DNA of 64,000 nucleotides from Streptomyces olivochromogenes (GCF_021538895.1 NZ_JADDRL010000039.1:19350-83349), one strand, 5' to 3'. Positions 1-8,850 are shown, counted from the first letter of the stretch. Numbers and translations are program-made. The notes: generated by a model from the letters alone, not told the origin.

Positions 1-708
1 TCTGTCACGGGTGCCGGGGACATCGCCCCCGTGGTCGGCGGTCCCACGCTCGGCCCCGCCTACGCGATCGAGAACTTCCTGGTCGGCACGTTCGCCGCAC
101 TGATCGTCCTGACGGTCGTGGCCGTACAGTTCGTCACCACCGAATACCGCCGCGGCCTGATCGGCACCACACTCGCCGCGGCACCAGGACGCGAGCGGGT
201 GCTGGCCGCCAAAACCGCCGTCGTCGTGACAGTCGCCTTCGCGGTCGGCGTGGTCGTCGCCGCCATCAGCATCCCGCTCGGACGCCAACGCGCACACGCC
301 ACCCACTTCTTGGTGTTCACCGTGCCACGCGCGGTGGAACTGCGCGCGACCCTCGGCACCGGGCTCCTGCTGGCCGCCACCGCCGCTCTCTCACTGGCGC
401 TCGGCGCGGTGCTGCGGCGCAGCGCGACAGCGATCACCGCCGTCGTCGTGACGACCGTACTGCCCTATCTGCTCGCGGTCAGCGGCGTGCTGCCGGCCCC
501 TTTGGCACAGTGGCTGCTTCGCCTCACCCCGGCGGCGGGCTTCGCCGTCCAGCAGACACTGCCGCACTACGCCCACGTACTGACCGTCTACACACCAGCC
601 TCCGGCTACTTTCCCCTCTCGCCCTGGGGCGGCTACGCCGTCCTGAGCGGCTGGACCATGCTCGCTCTGGCGGCCGCGACCCTGCTGCTGCGCCGGAGGG
701 ACGGATGA
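1..708 (+). CDS. ABC-2 type transporter permease (5' partial)
   Basis: The reading frame is open from base 1, so the true start lies outside the window; the GTG at 31 is internal. The protein is a hydrophobic integral membrane protein with about six membrane segments. It carries the phrase TEYRRGLIGTTLAAAPGR, typical of Streptomyces ABC-2 permeases of the bacitracin/drug-export type. Its stop overlaps the start of the next permease (ATGA), so the two are translationally coupled and probably form a heterodimeric membrane part. The ATPase would be expected upstream, outside the window. The substrate cannot be told from the sequence. Confidence 0.8.
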   Translation, partial: SVTGAGDIAPVVGGPTLGPAYAIENFLVGTFAALIVLTVVAVQFVTTEYRRGLIGTTLAAAPGRERVLAAKTAVVVTVAFAVGVVVAAISIPLGRQRAHATHFLVFTVPRAVELRATLGTGLLLAATAALSLALGAVLRRSATAITAVVVTTVLPYLLAVSGVLPAPLAQWLLRLTPAAGFAVQQTLPHYAHVLTVYTPASGYFPLSPWGGYAVLSGWTMLALAAATLLLRRRDG

Positions 709-1496
709 GCGCCATCGGCCTGCGCCAAACGGTCCACGCCGAGTGGACCAAGCTGCGAACCGACACGGGTCACGCATGGCTGCTGCTGGGCCTCGTCTCC
801 GTCACAGCGTCCGTGAGCGCGGCAGTGGCGGCGACCACCCGGTGCCCCGCGAGCGGCTGCGGCCAGGATCCTGTCAGACTCAGCCTCACAGGCGTGTCGC
901 TGGGTCAGACGATCGCCGCGATCGTGGCCGTGCTGATCATCGGCCACGAGTACGGCACCGGCTTGATCCACACCACGCTCACGGCAGTGCCGCGGCGCAC
1001 CACCGTTCTGGCCGCCAAGGCCGCCGTCGTGAGCGGGACGGTCTTCACCGCGGGGACCGCGGCAGTCCTGGCGTCCGTACTCGCCGGACGCAGCCTGCTG
1101 CCAGGCAACGGCTTCACGCCCGCCCACGGCTACGCCGCCCTCTCCCTTACGGACGGGCCGACCCTGCGGGCAGTCTCAGGCTCGGTGATCTACCTGGTCC
1201 TGGTCGCTCTGCTCGCCCTCGGCATCGCCACAGCGGTTCGGGACGCGGCGGTGGCGATGGGCGTCGTGCTGGGGTTGCTGTACCTCTTCCCCCTCCTCAG
1301 CCACGTGGTCACCGACCCAGGCCTTCGGCGGCACCTCGCGCAGATCGGGCCGATGCCCGCGGGACTGGCCGTCCAGGCCACGACGGACCTGCGCCATCTC
1401 CCCATCGGACCGTGGGCGGGCCTCGGCGTGCTGGCCCTGTGGGCGGCAGTCACGCTACTCATCGGCGGCACGGTGCTGCGGCTCCGTGATGCCTGA
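705..1496 (+). CDS. ABC-2 type transporter permease
   Basis: This 263-aa membrane protein starts at the ATG that overlaps the TGA of the preceding permease. It begins MSAIGLRQTVHAEWTKLRTD, a common N-terminus of Streptomyces ABC-2 permeases (an E-W-x-K-L-R-T motif before the first membrane helix). It contains the family phrase GHEYGTGLIHTTLTAVPRR between helices 2 and 3. It is a paralogue of the upstream gene, with the same architecture, and together they would form the channel of an exporter. No downstream gene follows on the same strand for 700 bp, so the operon probably ends here. Confidence 0.85.
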   Translation: MSAIGLRQTVHAEWTKLRTDTGHAWLLLGLVSVTASVSAAVAATTRCPASGCGQDPVRLSLTGVSLGQTIAAIVAVLIIGHEYGTGLIHTTLTAVPRRTTVLAAKAAVVSGTVFTAGTAAVLASVLAGRSLLPGNGFTPAHGYAALSLTDGPTLRAVSGSVIYLVLVALLALGIATAVRDAAVAMGVVLGLLYLFPLLSHVVTDPGLRRHLAQIGPMPAGLAVQATTDLRHLPIGPWAGLGVLALWAAVTLLIGGTVLRLRDA

Positions 1497-1573
1497 CGAG
1501 TGCGTTGGCCTCGGAACGTGGGTAGTTGAGACTGCGCCGGCCTCAGCGGAACGCGCCCATGTCTTGCTTGTCT

Positions 1574-1984
1574 TCAGGACTCGCCGCAGGCGTCACGCAG
1601 ACGCTGAAGGTTTGCCTCATGCTCAGCGATCCACTCAGGCGTTGGTTCGAGCCCCAGGGCCACCGTCAACCTGTCTGGATCGTGTACCGAGATGGAGAGC
1701 CAGCCGTTTTCGTGTGGGTGAAAGTACAGCTCCAACCCTCGGCTGCCTTGCGGCCAGTTGGCGTCTTCACCCGCACTGAGGCGTCTGAGTGCTTCCTCCC
1801 ACTCTTCGAGGTGATCAAGCCGGATGTTGGTCTTCAAGCGAGCGTTCACGAAATCCGTAGTTATTAGGCATTCAGCTCGAACCCGGGCGTAATGGACTTC
1901 GTGGCGTTCAACCGCACGCAGGACGAGGGAGACCCCTCGTTCGTCAGACAGATGTATCAAGTCAACAGGGACCCACTCGTCCAT
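1574..1984 (-). CDS. DUF5959-like small protein
   Basis: 136 aa, soluble and acidic. The start ATG is preceded by GGGGAG at a short distance. The N-terminal phrase VDLIHLSDERGVSLVLR and the overall length resemble the actinomycete DUF5959 family, proteins of unknown function often encoded singly. No catalytic motif or membrane segment is visible. It stands alone between the permease pair and a small convergent gene. The family assignment is from memory of the N-terminal pattern and is moderately secure; the gene call itself is firmer. Confidence 0.6.
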   Translation of the reverse strand: MDEWVPVDLIHLSDERGVSLVLRAVERHEVHYARVRAECLITTDFVNARLKTNIRLDHLEEWEEALRRLSAGEDANWPQGSRGLELYFHPHENGWLSISVHDPDRLTVALGLEPTPEWIAEHEANLQRLRDACGES

Positions 1985-2200
1985 CCCACTCCCCTTTGCC
2001 GGTCACGTACCCAGAGATTGCATGCACGATACAGACAGGTCGACTGACGCCGACCAGCAAGGATGAGGCCAGATCTCAAACTCTGTGCCCAGTGCGGGCG
2101 CCCGCCCCTCAGCCTATGGATGGCGCCCATCGACTCAGCTCGGCCTCGGTTACTGTCTGGACGCCCGAAAGTCGGGCACGGCAAAGGAGGGGCCTCCGCC

Positions 2201-2506
2201 ATGTCGATACGCAAGAACTTCGCCAAGCTCTTCAAGAGCACGGCCAAAACTCCTGACGGCGACCCGTTCGCAATAGAACGCCCGTGCCAATGCTCGCCGC
2301 AGTGGCCCGGCCTGGAGACGGCGGCGAACGGGCACATGCTCCCGGCTCAGCCCTCCAGCCACTACAGCGTTCTCACGAACCCCGAGGTCGGGCCGTTCGT
2401 CGCACGCTGCACCGGTTGTCACGCTCGCTATCCCCGCCCTTGGGTGATCCCGCAGGGCGCGCCGATGCCTTTCGACTGGGCTCGTGAGGCTCCGCCAACC
2501 GCGTGA
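2201..2506 (+). CDS. Small Cys-containing hypothetical protein
   Basis: A strong ribosome-binding site (AAAGGAGG) lies about 10 nt before the ATG at 2201, which decides this start over upstream in-frame codons. The 101-aa product is soluble. It has two cysteine pairs, C29-x-C31 and C70-x-x-C73, that could bind a metal ion, as in small zinc-ribbon proteins (inference). It begins basic (MSIRKNFAKLFK). I do not recognise the family. Confidence 0.55.
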   Translation: MSIRKNFAKLFKSTAKTPDGDPFAIERPCQCSPQWPGLETAANGHMLPAQPSSHYSVLTNPEVGPFVARCTGCHARYPRPWVIPQGAPMPFDWAREAPPTA

Positions 2507-2543
2507 GCGCCAAGCACGCTCACTATGGGAAGCATCGCACCAC

Positions 2544-2705
2544 GGCGTACAGCGGGTGCTCGACGTGGATGTGGCCGGGCAGCTCGTCAGGACCAAAACG
2601 CCGCGGGAGGAAGGAGTTCCGGTGGGCGCGGAGGTCCTGGTCCATCTGCCGCACGCCAAAGTCCTTCCATACGCGCACAGTGAGTTGGTACTCCGGTCGT
2701 CATGA
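2544..2705 (+). pseudogene. Possible TOBE-like C-terminal remnant
   Basis: Frame 1 reads about 53 residues ending in a stop. They include DVAGQLVRTKTPREEGVPVG and AEVLVHLPHAKVLPY, a beta-rich pattern like the C-terminal TOBE (OB-fold) part of ABC ATPases or a related small beta-barrel. There is no start codon with an RBS and no upstream domain, so if it is real it is only the tail of a lost gene. The rest of 2507-3055 shows nothing convincing. Confidence 0.3.
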
Positions 2706-3002
2706 CCCGGCGGGCACGCCCGCACCACTTCCCGTGCCACCGTGGCGGACAGCCGACCGGGCGGCCCGCCACGGGGCGTGGGGCGACAGGGCCGGGCCGG
2801 AAGAATTGCGACGCGTCCGCTCTCGCGGCTCCGCGAGCCAGCGATGGCAGGCCGAGATCGTACGATCTTGTAGTGACGAGCCCTCGGCCGGAAAGCGGGG
2901 AAAGCCGCGGCCGCCCGCGGATCGGCTTGTCACTCCGAACGTCGCATACGCGACACGTGCGGGACGAAGGTGGCAGCACCGCGCCGACCCGAACGTCTCC
3001 CC

Positions 3003-3025
3003 TCCCCCGCGCCAGACGCGGGGGA
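3003..3025. terminator. GC-rich hairpin
   Basis: Perfect 8-bp stem TCCCCCGC/GCGGGGGA with a 7-nt loop, 30 bp before the monooxygenase gene. It could end transcription arriving from upstream or be a 5' leader structure. Confidence 0.4.
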
Positions 3026-3055
3026 ATTGACGACAGACATCAGCGAAGGAATCCC

Positions 3056-3388
3056 GTGATCTTCATCACTGCCAAGTTCCGAGTCCGTCCCGAGCACGCC
3101 GACCGCTGGCCCGAGATCACCGCCGACTTCACCCGCGCCACGCGCGCCGAGCCCGGCTGCCTGTGGTTCGACTGGTCGCGGAGTGTGGAGGAGCCGACGG
3201 AGTACGTCCTGGTCGAGGCCTTCCGCGACGACGAGGCCGGAGCCGCGCATGTGCAGTCTGCGCACTTCAAGGCTGCGCAGCAGACGCTGCCACCCCATCT
3301 GGCCGAGACGCCGCGCATCGTCAACCTGACCGTTCCGCAGGACGACTGGTCGCTGCTGGGAGAAATGGCGGTCTCCGGCCAGGAGTAG
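3056..3388 (+). CDS. Antibiotic biosynthesis monooxygenase (ABM) domain / putative quinol monooxygenase
   Basis: 110 aa, starting at a GTG preceded by GAAGGA. It is a single ferredoxin-like ABM domain (YgiN/ActVA-Orf6 type). Recognisable parts are the first strand FITAKFRVRPEHADRW, the central GCLWFDW segment, the EAFRDDEAGAAHVQS helix and the HFKAA motif. Family members act without cofactor on quinols or aromatic polyketides, but many genomic copies are uncharacterised. It is a lone gene here with no biosynthetic partners nearby, so the substrate is unknown. Confidence 0.8.
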   Translation: MIFITAKFRVRPEHADRWPEITADFTRATRAEPGCLWFDWSRSVEEPTEYVLVEAFRDDEAGAAHVQSAHFKAAQQTLPPHLAETPRIVNLTVPQDDWSLLGEMAVSGQE

Positions 3389-3474
3389 CAGTCTCGCGGC
3401 CGGGTGCGGCTGCTGCCGTCAGCACGGCACGTATCGTCGGCGGTTCCGGAGTCACCCAGCAGGGCGTGAGACGC

Positions 3475-3573
3475 TCAGGTGAATGTGCCGTCCAGTGGTT
3501 GTTCGGTCCACACCGTCTTGCCCTTGCGAGTGCCCCAGCGTTCGGCCAACTGGGCCACCACGAACAGGGATGG
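3475..3573 (-). pseudogene. C-terminal fragment of an ATP-binding (SpoIIAB/RsbW-like) protein
   Basis: The complementary strand reads LFVVAQLAERWGTRKGKTVW followed by TEQPLDGTF and a stop. This is the typical C-terminal end of Streptomyces HATPase_c anti-sigma-factor-type proteins (L-A-x-R-W-G ... G-K-T-V-W). An in-frame stop lies just upstream and no N-terminal part exists, so only about 32 codons survive. It lies downstream of the kinase gene, on the same strand. The rest of 3389-3880 holds nothing recognisable. Confidence 0.55.
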
Positions 3574-3880
3574 CTACTGACCCTGGCGTGATGTCGCGGG
3601 GCTGACGGCACGGAGCAGCGCTGGTGCCAGGGGTGGGAGCGCGGCGGAGTGCCGGCCCTCGAGTCGAAGGGCCCGGCGTCGCTGCCCTAGTGAGGCGCTG
3701 GAGTCGGTGCTGCAGCGCGACGACAAGCCGCTCGCTGCCCTGAAGCGCGGGCCGCACTCCGGCGGGCGCATGACGTCGATGTCGACGAACACCCTGCTCA
3801 CCGTGGAGACGCTGCAGACCCCACGTACCATGATCAGTCAGCCACATTCCTTCCGAATGCTTACGACAGGGTTCAGACGG

Positions 3881-5695
3881 TTACTCCTTCGTCCAGCGCT
3901 GGGACGCCTTCCCGGACTCGCAGTCGTGCGCCGTCACGCTGCTGCCCGAGGCCAGATCGAGGCACTGGCCGCTCTGCACGCTGCGCAGGGTCGCGCCGGA
4001 GCCCCTGGTCCAGAACATCGAGGACTGGCCGTACGCCTCACACGAGCCGACCGAGGCGTTGTTGCCGAAGACGGGGGTGACCAGGCACTGACTGCTGCCC
4101 TGGTTGACGACCTTGAACGAGCCGTCCGACGCGCTCAGGAAGGCCCAGGAGCTGTTCGCGTCGTCCGCGCAGTTCCCGTGGATCAGCCCGTTGCCGTAGG
4201 CCGTCAGGGTCAGGCAGTTGCCGTTGTCCCCGTTCACGAGGTGGAAGTAGCTGCCCGCCGCGGTGTTCTGGTCCGGTGCGCCCGTCGACGTACGGCCGGA
4301 ACCGTCCGAGCCACCTGAGCCGCTTCTGCCGCCCGAGCCGTGCGAGGTGCCGGCGTCGCCAGAGCCGTCCTTCGCGTCCGTGCCCTTGCCGGTACCGGTG
4401 CCGGAGCTCCCACTGTTGGTCTGCGCCCCGCTCATCCCCTTGCCCTTGCCCTTGCCTGACGGCGACTTCCCCGGAGTCGCCGTGCCCGAGGGGGACTGGG
4501 TTGGGGTGAGCGACGCCGAGACCGTGACCGACGGCGTGGCGCGGGCGTCGGCCTGTGGTGCGGAGGTGTTCGGCAAGAGCTGGATCGCGAGGGTCGTACC
4601 GGTGACCACGACCACAACGGGGACGGCGGCGAACAGGATCCGGGTACGGCGGCGGCGCTCGCGCGGCTCAGGGCGGGGCGTGGACTCCGGCTCGGGCTTC
4701 GGCTCGGGCTTCGGCTTCGACTCCGGCTCGGCGGACGGCAAGGTCGGGACAGGGACGGACGGCTCCTCGATCTCCGGGACTGGTGTCGCGGCGAAGGCAG
4801 CCCGTTCGGACAGCCGCTCGGTGATGGCCTGCGGCCACAGGGGGGCGGTGAATGGCCCGTGCTGTTCCGCGAGTTCGACGAGTTCGGCGGCGGTCGGGCG
4901 GGCGCCGGGGTCCTTGGCGAGGCAGGCCGCGACAACCTCGGCGAGCTCCGGGGCCAGTTCACGCACGGGGTCGAGGTCGGGCTCCTCGTGCACGATGCGG
5001 TACAGCACCCCGTGCCCGGACTCGTCGCCGAAGGGCGGGCGCCCGCAGGCCGCGTACGCGAGCACCGAGCCGAGGGCGAACACATCGACGGCGCCGGTCA
5101 ACTTCCGTGCCCCCGAGGCCTGTTCGGGCGACATGTAGGCGGGCGTTCCCACCACCATGCCGGACAGGGTCAGCTGGCTCTGTTCCGCGGCCTGAGCGAC
5201 GCCGAAGTCGATGACGGTGACGCCGTCGAGGGTCAGCATGACGTTGGACGGCTTGACGTCCCGGTGCACCATGTCCAGCGCGTGCACCTCCGCCAGTCCC
5301 GAGGCTGCCTCCCGCAGCAACAGCCACAGCGCGTCGGCGGGCAGCGGAGAGCCGTTCAGCTCGACCGCCTCGCGCAGAGTAGATCCGGGGACGTACGCGG
5401 TGGCGAACCACGGCGGCTGCGCGGTGCGGTCGCTGACAAGCAGCGGCGTGGTGGCCCGCGCGGGCAGCTTGGCGAGATTGTCCAGCTCGTGCCCGAACCG
5501 GCGCAGGAAGGCCTTGTCCTCGGCGGCGACGGAGGACAACACCTGCTTGACGGCGGCGTAACGCCCTTCGTGGACGCCGAGATACACGCGGCCCATGCCG
5601 CCTGCCCCGAGCCGGCCGATCAGGGGGATGCCCCCGATCCGCCGCGGATCCTCGTCCTCCAGCGGCTCGGCACCGCTTCCGTGCAGCTCTAACAC
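3881..5695 (-). CDS. Ser/Thr protein kinase with C-terminal ricin-type lectin domain
   Basis: 604 aa from the GTG at 5695, chosen because GGGGAG lies 11 nt upstream; the open frame extends to a TTG at 5791 without an RBS. The N-terminal Hanks-type kinase domain (about residues 20-285) has a complete catalytic set: Gly loop LGAGGMGRVYLG, the lysine in AAVKQV, HRDVKPSN, DFG and the TPAYMSPEQ activation segment. A Pro/Glu/Lys-rich linker and one membrane helix (about 360-382) lead to a Ser/Gly/Thr-rich spacer. An extracellular beta-trefoil with repeated QxW-like units (SSWAFL, SQRWTKE) ends the protein. The likely role is a transmembrane signalling kinase whose outer lectin domain binds carbohydrate. 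It is transcribed away from the TetR gene. Confidence 0.9.
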   Translation of the reverse strand: MLELHGSGAEPLEDEDPRRIGGIPLIGRLGAGGMGRVYLGVHEGRYAAVKQVLSSVAAEDKAFLRRFGHELDNLAKLPARATTPLLVSDRTAQPPWFATAYVPGSTLREAVELNGSPLPADALWLLLREAASGLAEVHALDMVHRDVKPSNVMLTLDGVTVIDFGVAQAAEQSQLTLSGMVVGTPAYMSPEQASGARKLTGAVDVFALGSVLAYAACGRPPFGDESGHGVLYRIVHEEPDLDPVRELAPELAEVVAACLAKDPGARPTAAELVELAEQHGPFTAPLWPQAITERLSERAAFAATPVPEIEEPSVPVPTLPSAEPESKPKPEPKPEPESTPRPEPRERRRRTRILFAAVPVVVVVTGTTLAIQLLPNTSAPQADARATPSVTVSASLTPTQSPSGTATPGKSPSGKGKGKGMSGAQTNSGSSGTGTGKGTDAKDGSGDAGTSHGSGGRSGSGGSDGSGRTSTGAPDQNTAAGSYFHLVNGDNGNCLTLTAYGNGLIHGNCADDANSSWAFLSASDGSFKVVNQGSSQCLVTPVFGNNASVGSCEAYGQSSMFWTRGSGATLRSVQSGQCLDLASGSSVTAHDCESGKASQRWTKE

Positions 5696-5826
5696 GTCGT
5701 ACCCGTCTCCCCGTTCGCGATCGTCGCCGCAGTGGACGAGTGTCCGCCCGCCCCCCACGGCCGGGCGGCCACTCGTGTCCCGCACAGCCAAGTCTGAGCC
5801 AACTGGCAGTAGAATTGGAAGGACTT

Positions 5827-5845
5827 TCTAGAAAAACACTCTAGA
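5827..5845. promoter_or_regulatory. Candidate TetR operator
   Basis: Two TCTAGA palindromes separated by 7 bp, in an A/T-rich patch 38 bp upstream of the tetR-type gene and within the divergent region to the kinase. Repeated self-complementary half-sites here suggest autoregulation. Confidence 0.4.
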
Positions 5846-5882
5846 TCTCTGTAGACGGAACCAGCGGAATCGGCGGCACCAC

Positions 5883-6485
5883 ATGACTCCCAAGCAGCAA
5901 CGCGGCGAGGCGACCGTGGACCGACTCCTCGACGCCGCCCTGAGCATCTACGCGGAGTCGGGCGAACAGGGCCTCACCGTCAGCGCCGTCACCAAGGCCA
6001 GCGGGGTCAGCCTGGGCAGCCTCTATCACCACTTCGGAAGCATCGACGGCCTGGTCATCGCGGCGGAGCGGCGCTGGATGGGCAGGCTGCTCGACGAGTT
6101 GCTCACCGCACTGCAGGCCGCACCGACCTCGCGTGACGGCATCGAGGCCGTCGTACGGGCCTATTTCGCGTTCGTCCGGGAACACCCGGACGCCGCGCGG
6201 CTCATGCACTCCCCATACGGCGACCGCCAGCCGACGCGGAGCGGCCAGGAGCAGCGCGACGCCCAGCGGGCAAGGGTGTCCGCCCTCGCCCGCTGGATCC
6301 AACCCCGCGTGGAATCCGGCGAGTTGGCACCGCTCTCCCAGCCCCTCATCGAGTCCCTCGTGCTGGGCCCGGTCGTCGCCATGGCCCGCCGCTGGCTCTC
6401 CGGCATCCACGACGTCGACCTCGACGAGGCGGCGGGGATCCTGGCGGAGCGAATCTGGTTGTCAGTCAGCGCAGAGCCGACGTAA
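5883..6485 (+). CDS. TetR family transcriptional regulator
   Basis: 200 aa. The N-terminal helix-turn-helix (about residues 10-55) is clear: LLDAALSIYAESGEQGLTVS, then SGVSLGSLYHHFGSIDGL, the standard TetR recognition helix. The C-terminal ligand domain is helical and of usual length. It is divergent from the lectin kinase gene, with a TCTAGA repeat between them. The gene downstream is a broken chimera, so the original target operon may have been lost. Confidence 0.9.
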   Translation: MTPKQQRGEATVDRLLDAALSIYAESGEQGLTVSAVTKASGVSLGSLYHHFGSIDGLVIAAERRWMGRLLDELLTALQAAPTSRDGIEAVVRAYFAFVREHPDAARLMHSPYGDRQPTRSGQEQRDAQRARVSALARWIQPRVESGELAPLSQPLIESLVLGPVVAMARRWLSGIHDVDLDEAAGILAERIWLSVSAEPT

Positions 6486-6568
6486 AACGCAGCACCATGC
6501 TGGGCTACGAAACCACACGCCGCGTTCCTTCTACGACCGCAATTCCCGGCTCACGCGGAGGTACGAAC

Positions 6569-6995
6569 ATGCCTCCCCCTCACCCTCAACCGCTACACCA
6601 CCTACGGCATCGCCGCCGCCTGTTCCACATGATGAACGAGGCCCGCATCGGTCTCGGACTCGGTGCCACAGCGCTCGGTTACACCGGCTACCTGCACGAA
6701 CTGGACTACGCGCGCACCCGGTCCCAGGGGCGCCCGCTCATGGCCAGGGCCGCCACCACCCCCCAGATCCCGATCGTCGGGCATCCTGGTGTCCGGCACA
6801 TGTTCCTCGCCCAGAAGTCGTACGTCGAAGGCGCGCTGGCTCTCATCCTGTACCGCGGGCGGCTGCTGGACGACGAGCGCACCGCCCCGACGGCCGACGA
6901 GCGGGCCAGGGCCAGGCTTCTGCTGGACATCCTCACCCCGATCGCCAAGAGCCGGCCCTGCCAGTGGTGCCTGGAGGCCAACAACCTGGCCGCCG
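6569..6995 (+). pseudogene. Acyl-CoA dehydrogenase internal fragment
   Basis: The frame carries MNEARIGLGLGATALGYTGY, later FLAQKSYVEGALAL and ILTPIAKS...QWCLEANNLA. These match the middle of long acyl-CoA dehydrogenases (FAD-dependent fatty-acid beta-oxidation enzymes). The N-terminal FAD and substrate part and the C-terminal end are missing. The short leader before FHMMNEARIG is not related. The frame runs without a stop into an IS701 transposase tail, so any product would be a chimera of about 300 aa. Confidence 0.7.
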
Positions 6996-7566
6996 GCCTC
7001 GGGCAGGCGGCATTCGCCCCTCTCACCTGGCGGAACGGCTCGCGCGGGGAGTTACGCTCCCGATTCGCAGCCGTGCGCATCCGCCCGGCCGGCAAGGCAG
7101 TCGAGCGTCCGATCCGAGCCGCCGCGTCGGCCGAACAGGGCTGGTGGAACGGTGTTCTCCCCGACTACTGGCTGCTGATCGAATGGCCCGCCGACGCTGA
7201 CGCACCGACTGACTATTGGCTGTCCAACCTGCCTGCCGACACTCCCGTCGCCGACCTAGTGCGTCTGGCCAAGGTCCGCTGGCGCATCGAGCACGACTAC
7301 CGAGAACTCAAGCACGGCCTGGGCCTGGACCACTTCGAAGGCCGCTCCTGGCTGGGCTGGCACCACCACGTCACCCTCGTGACCGCCGCCCACGCCTTCC
7401 TCACCGAACAGCGCCTGGCCCCAAAAGTGCCCGCACCGGTCTCACCCTCTACCAAGTCCTCGACGCCCTCCAGGACATCCTGAGGTGCTGGACCGGTGTC
7501 TGCACCACCTGCCGCCAGGCCCTGCCCGCCAGGACACACACGACACCAAGATCGAGACAGACCTAA
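6996..7566 (+). pseudogene. IS701-family transposase C-terminal fragment, frameshifted
   Basis: The frame starting around AAFAPLTWRNGSRGELRSRF continues with DYWLSNLPADTPVADLVRLA, then WRIEHDYRELKHGLGLDHFE and GWHHHVTLVTAAHAFL. These are the conserved C-terminal part of Streptomyces IS701 DDE transposases, including the E of the YREL motif. Near 7437 the correct frame shifts to GLTLYQVLDALQ...CWTGVC and stops at 7566. The N-terminal half is missing and no inverted repeats were found, so the element is dead. Confidence 0.75.
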
Positions 7567-7799
7567 CGGAGTCCTACTAGTTCAGGGGGGCAAGCGACCG
7601 CCTCCCGCACTGCTGTCCCGTGCCGACCCACAGCGACGGGACCGCATCCTCACCACCGAGTACTTCACCCGTCTCGGCCTCCCTCACGGCGGTCCGGCCG
7701 CCCCGAAGTTCACGGACAGTCCAACTCGACCTTGGTGAAGTCCCCTCGCGTCACAACCAGTGCCATCTGAAAGACCGATGAAGACGAACAAGGAGCTCC

Positions 7800-7988
7800 A
7801 TGCGCAGTTCATCCGGCCGTGCCGGCCAGACGGTCCCTCCTGCCACTCCGAACACCGCATCAGGGGTCACGCACCCGGCCGTCGGCGCGGCGGATGCGCC
7901 CGTTGCGCTACGGACCGGGCGCTGCGCATGCGAGAGCATCGTGTATCAGGTGCAAGGCACCCCGGACGATCCGCATCTCTTGTGCTGA
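7800..7988 (+). pseudogene. Truncated GFA (Mss4-like) family protein
   Basis: An RBS (AAGGAG) precedes the ATG. After an unrelated-looking leader, the C-terminal segment RCACESIVYQVQGTPDDPHL resembles the beginning of the zinc-binding GFA/CENP-V fold (C-x-C ... PDDPHLCSC). The frame stops exactly where the second CxxC should be, so only the first half of the domain is present. Identification rests on this one motif. The surrounding 7567-8075 shows no other gene. Confidence 0.35.
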
Positions 7989-8075
7989 GCTGCGGGGTTG
8001 CCAGGTTCGATGAGAACGCTCGGCCCGGGATTCTCAGTGCATCTGGTTTCTGCGGAATCCACGGCGGGTTCGTGA

Positions 8076-8813
8076 TCACCAGGGGACGACGCCGTCGTCC
8101 TCGAAGAACGAACCGGTCGGGCCGCCGTCGGGCAGCGTGGCGAGCCGGATCGCTGTGGTCGCGCCCTGTTCAGGAGTGCGGGGCCCTCGGAAGCCTGTGA
8201 AGTCGGTCGCGACCAGGCCCGGGCAGGCGGCGTTGATCAGGATGTTCGTACCGGCGAACTGCCGGGCGTACTGCACGGTGAGGGCGTTGAGGAACGACTT
8301 CGACGGCGCGTAGGCCGCCATGATCGGGCCGATCTCGATGTCCGGGTCCGATTGCCGGGTCAGGGAACCGACGCTACTGGAGACGTTGACGATGCGTGGC
8401 GAGGCCGAGCGCCGCAGCAGTGGCAGCATCGCGTTGGTCACCCGGACGACACCCATGACGTTGGTATCCACGACTGTGCGGAGCACCTCCAGGTCGAGCG
8501 CGGTCGGGTCCTGCACCCACCCCGGGTCCATCTCGCCCGAGATACCGGCATTGTTGACCAGGGTGTCCAGGCGCCCGGCCAGCCGTTCGATCAGTTCCGC
8601 GGCATCAGTGACGCTCTGGTCATCGGTCACGTCCAGCGGTACCCCGAACGCGTCCACGCCGACGGCGCGCAGCTTCCCGACGGCGGTTTCGCGTCGGGCC
8701 GCGTCGCGGGCTCCCACGCCCACGCGGTACCCGAGGCTGCCCAGCCCGGCCGCGATCTCGTACCCGATGCCCTTGTTCGCGCCGGTCACCAGCGCGATCA
8801 TCGTTTCGCTCAT
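8076..8813 (-). CDS. Short-chain dehydrogenase/reductase (SDR)
   Basis: 245 aa from the ATG at 8813. An upstream in-frame start at 8873 is rejected because it would lie inside the shared operator region. This is a classical SDR: cofactor motif TGANKGIG near the N-terminus, NNAG after strand 4, the catalytic serine in NVSSSVGS, and YAPSK (YxxxK). The C-terminus ends in the common SFFEDDGVVPW. It reduces or oxidises an unknown carbonyl/alcohol with NAD(P). It is divergent from a LysR gene with two palindromes between them, so LysR control is likely. Confidence 0.88.
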   Translation of the reverse strand: MSETMIALVTGANKGIGYEIAAGLGSLGYRVGVGARDAARRETAVGKLRAVGVDAFGVPLDVTDDQSVTDAAELIERLAGRLDTLVNNAGISGEMDPGWVQDPTALDLEVLRTVVDTNVMGVVRVTNAMLPLLRRSASPRIVNVSSSVGSLTRQSDPDIEIGPIMAAYAPSKSFLNALTVQYARQFAGTNILINAACPGLVATDFTGFRGPRTPEQGATTAIRLATLPDGGPTGSFFEDDGVVPW

Positions 8814-8850
8814 GCTGATGATGTTGGCTCGCGGACGAGTGGCGCGGCCA

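Noticed and set aside
3003..3025. Hairpin resembling half of a type I-E CRISPR repeat
   Set aside because: Only one copy, no spacers and no cas genes; listed as a hairpin only.
5695..5791. Upstream TTG start for the kinase
   Set aside because: No ribosome site; the GTG at 5695 has GGGGAG and gives a normal kinase N-terminus.
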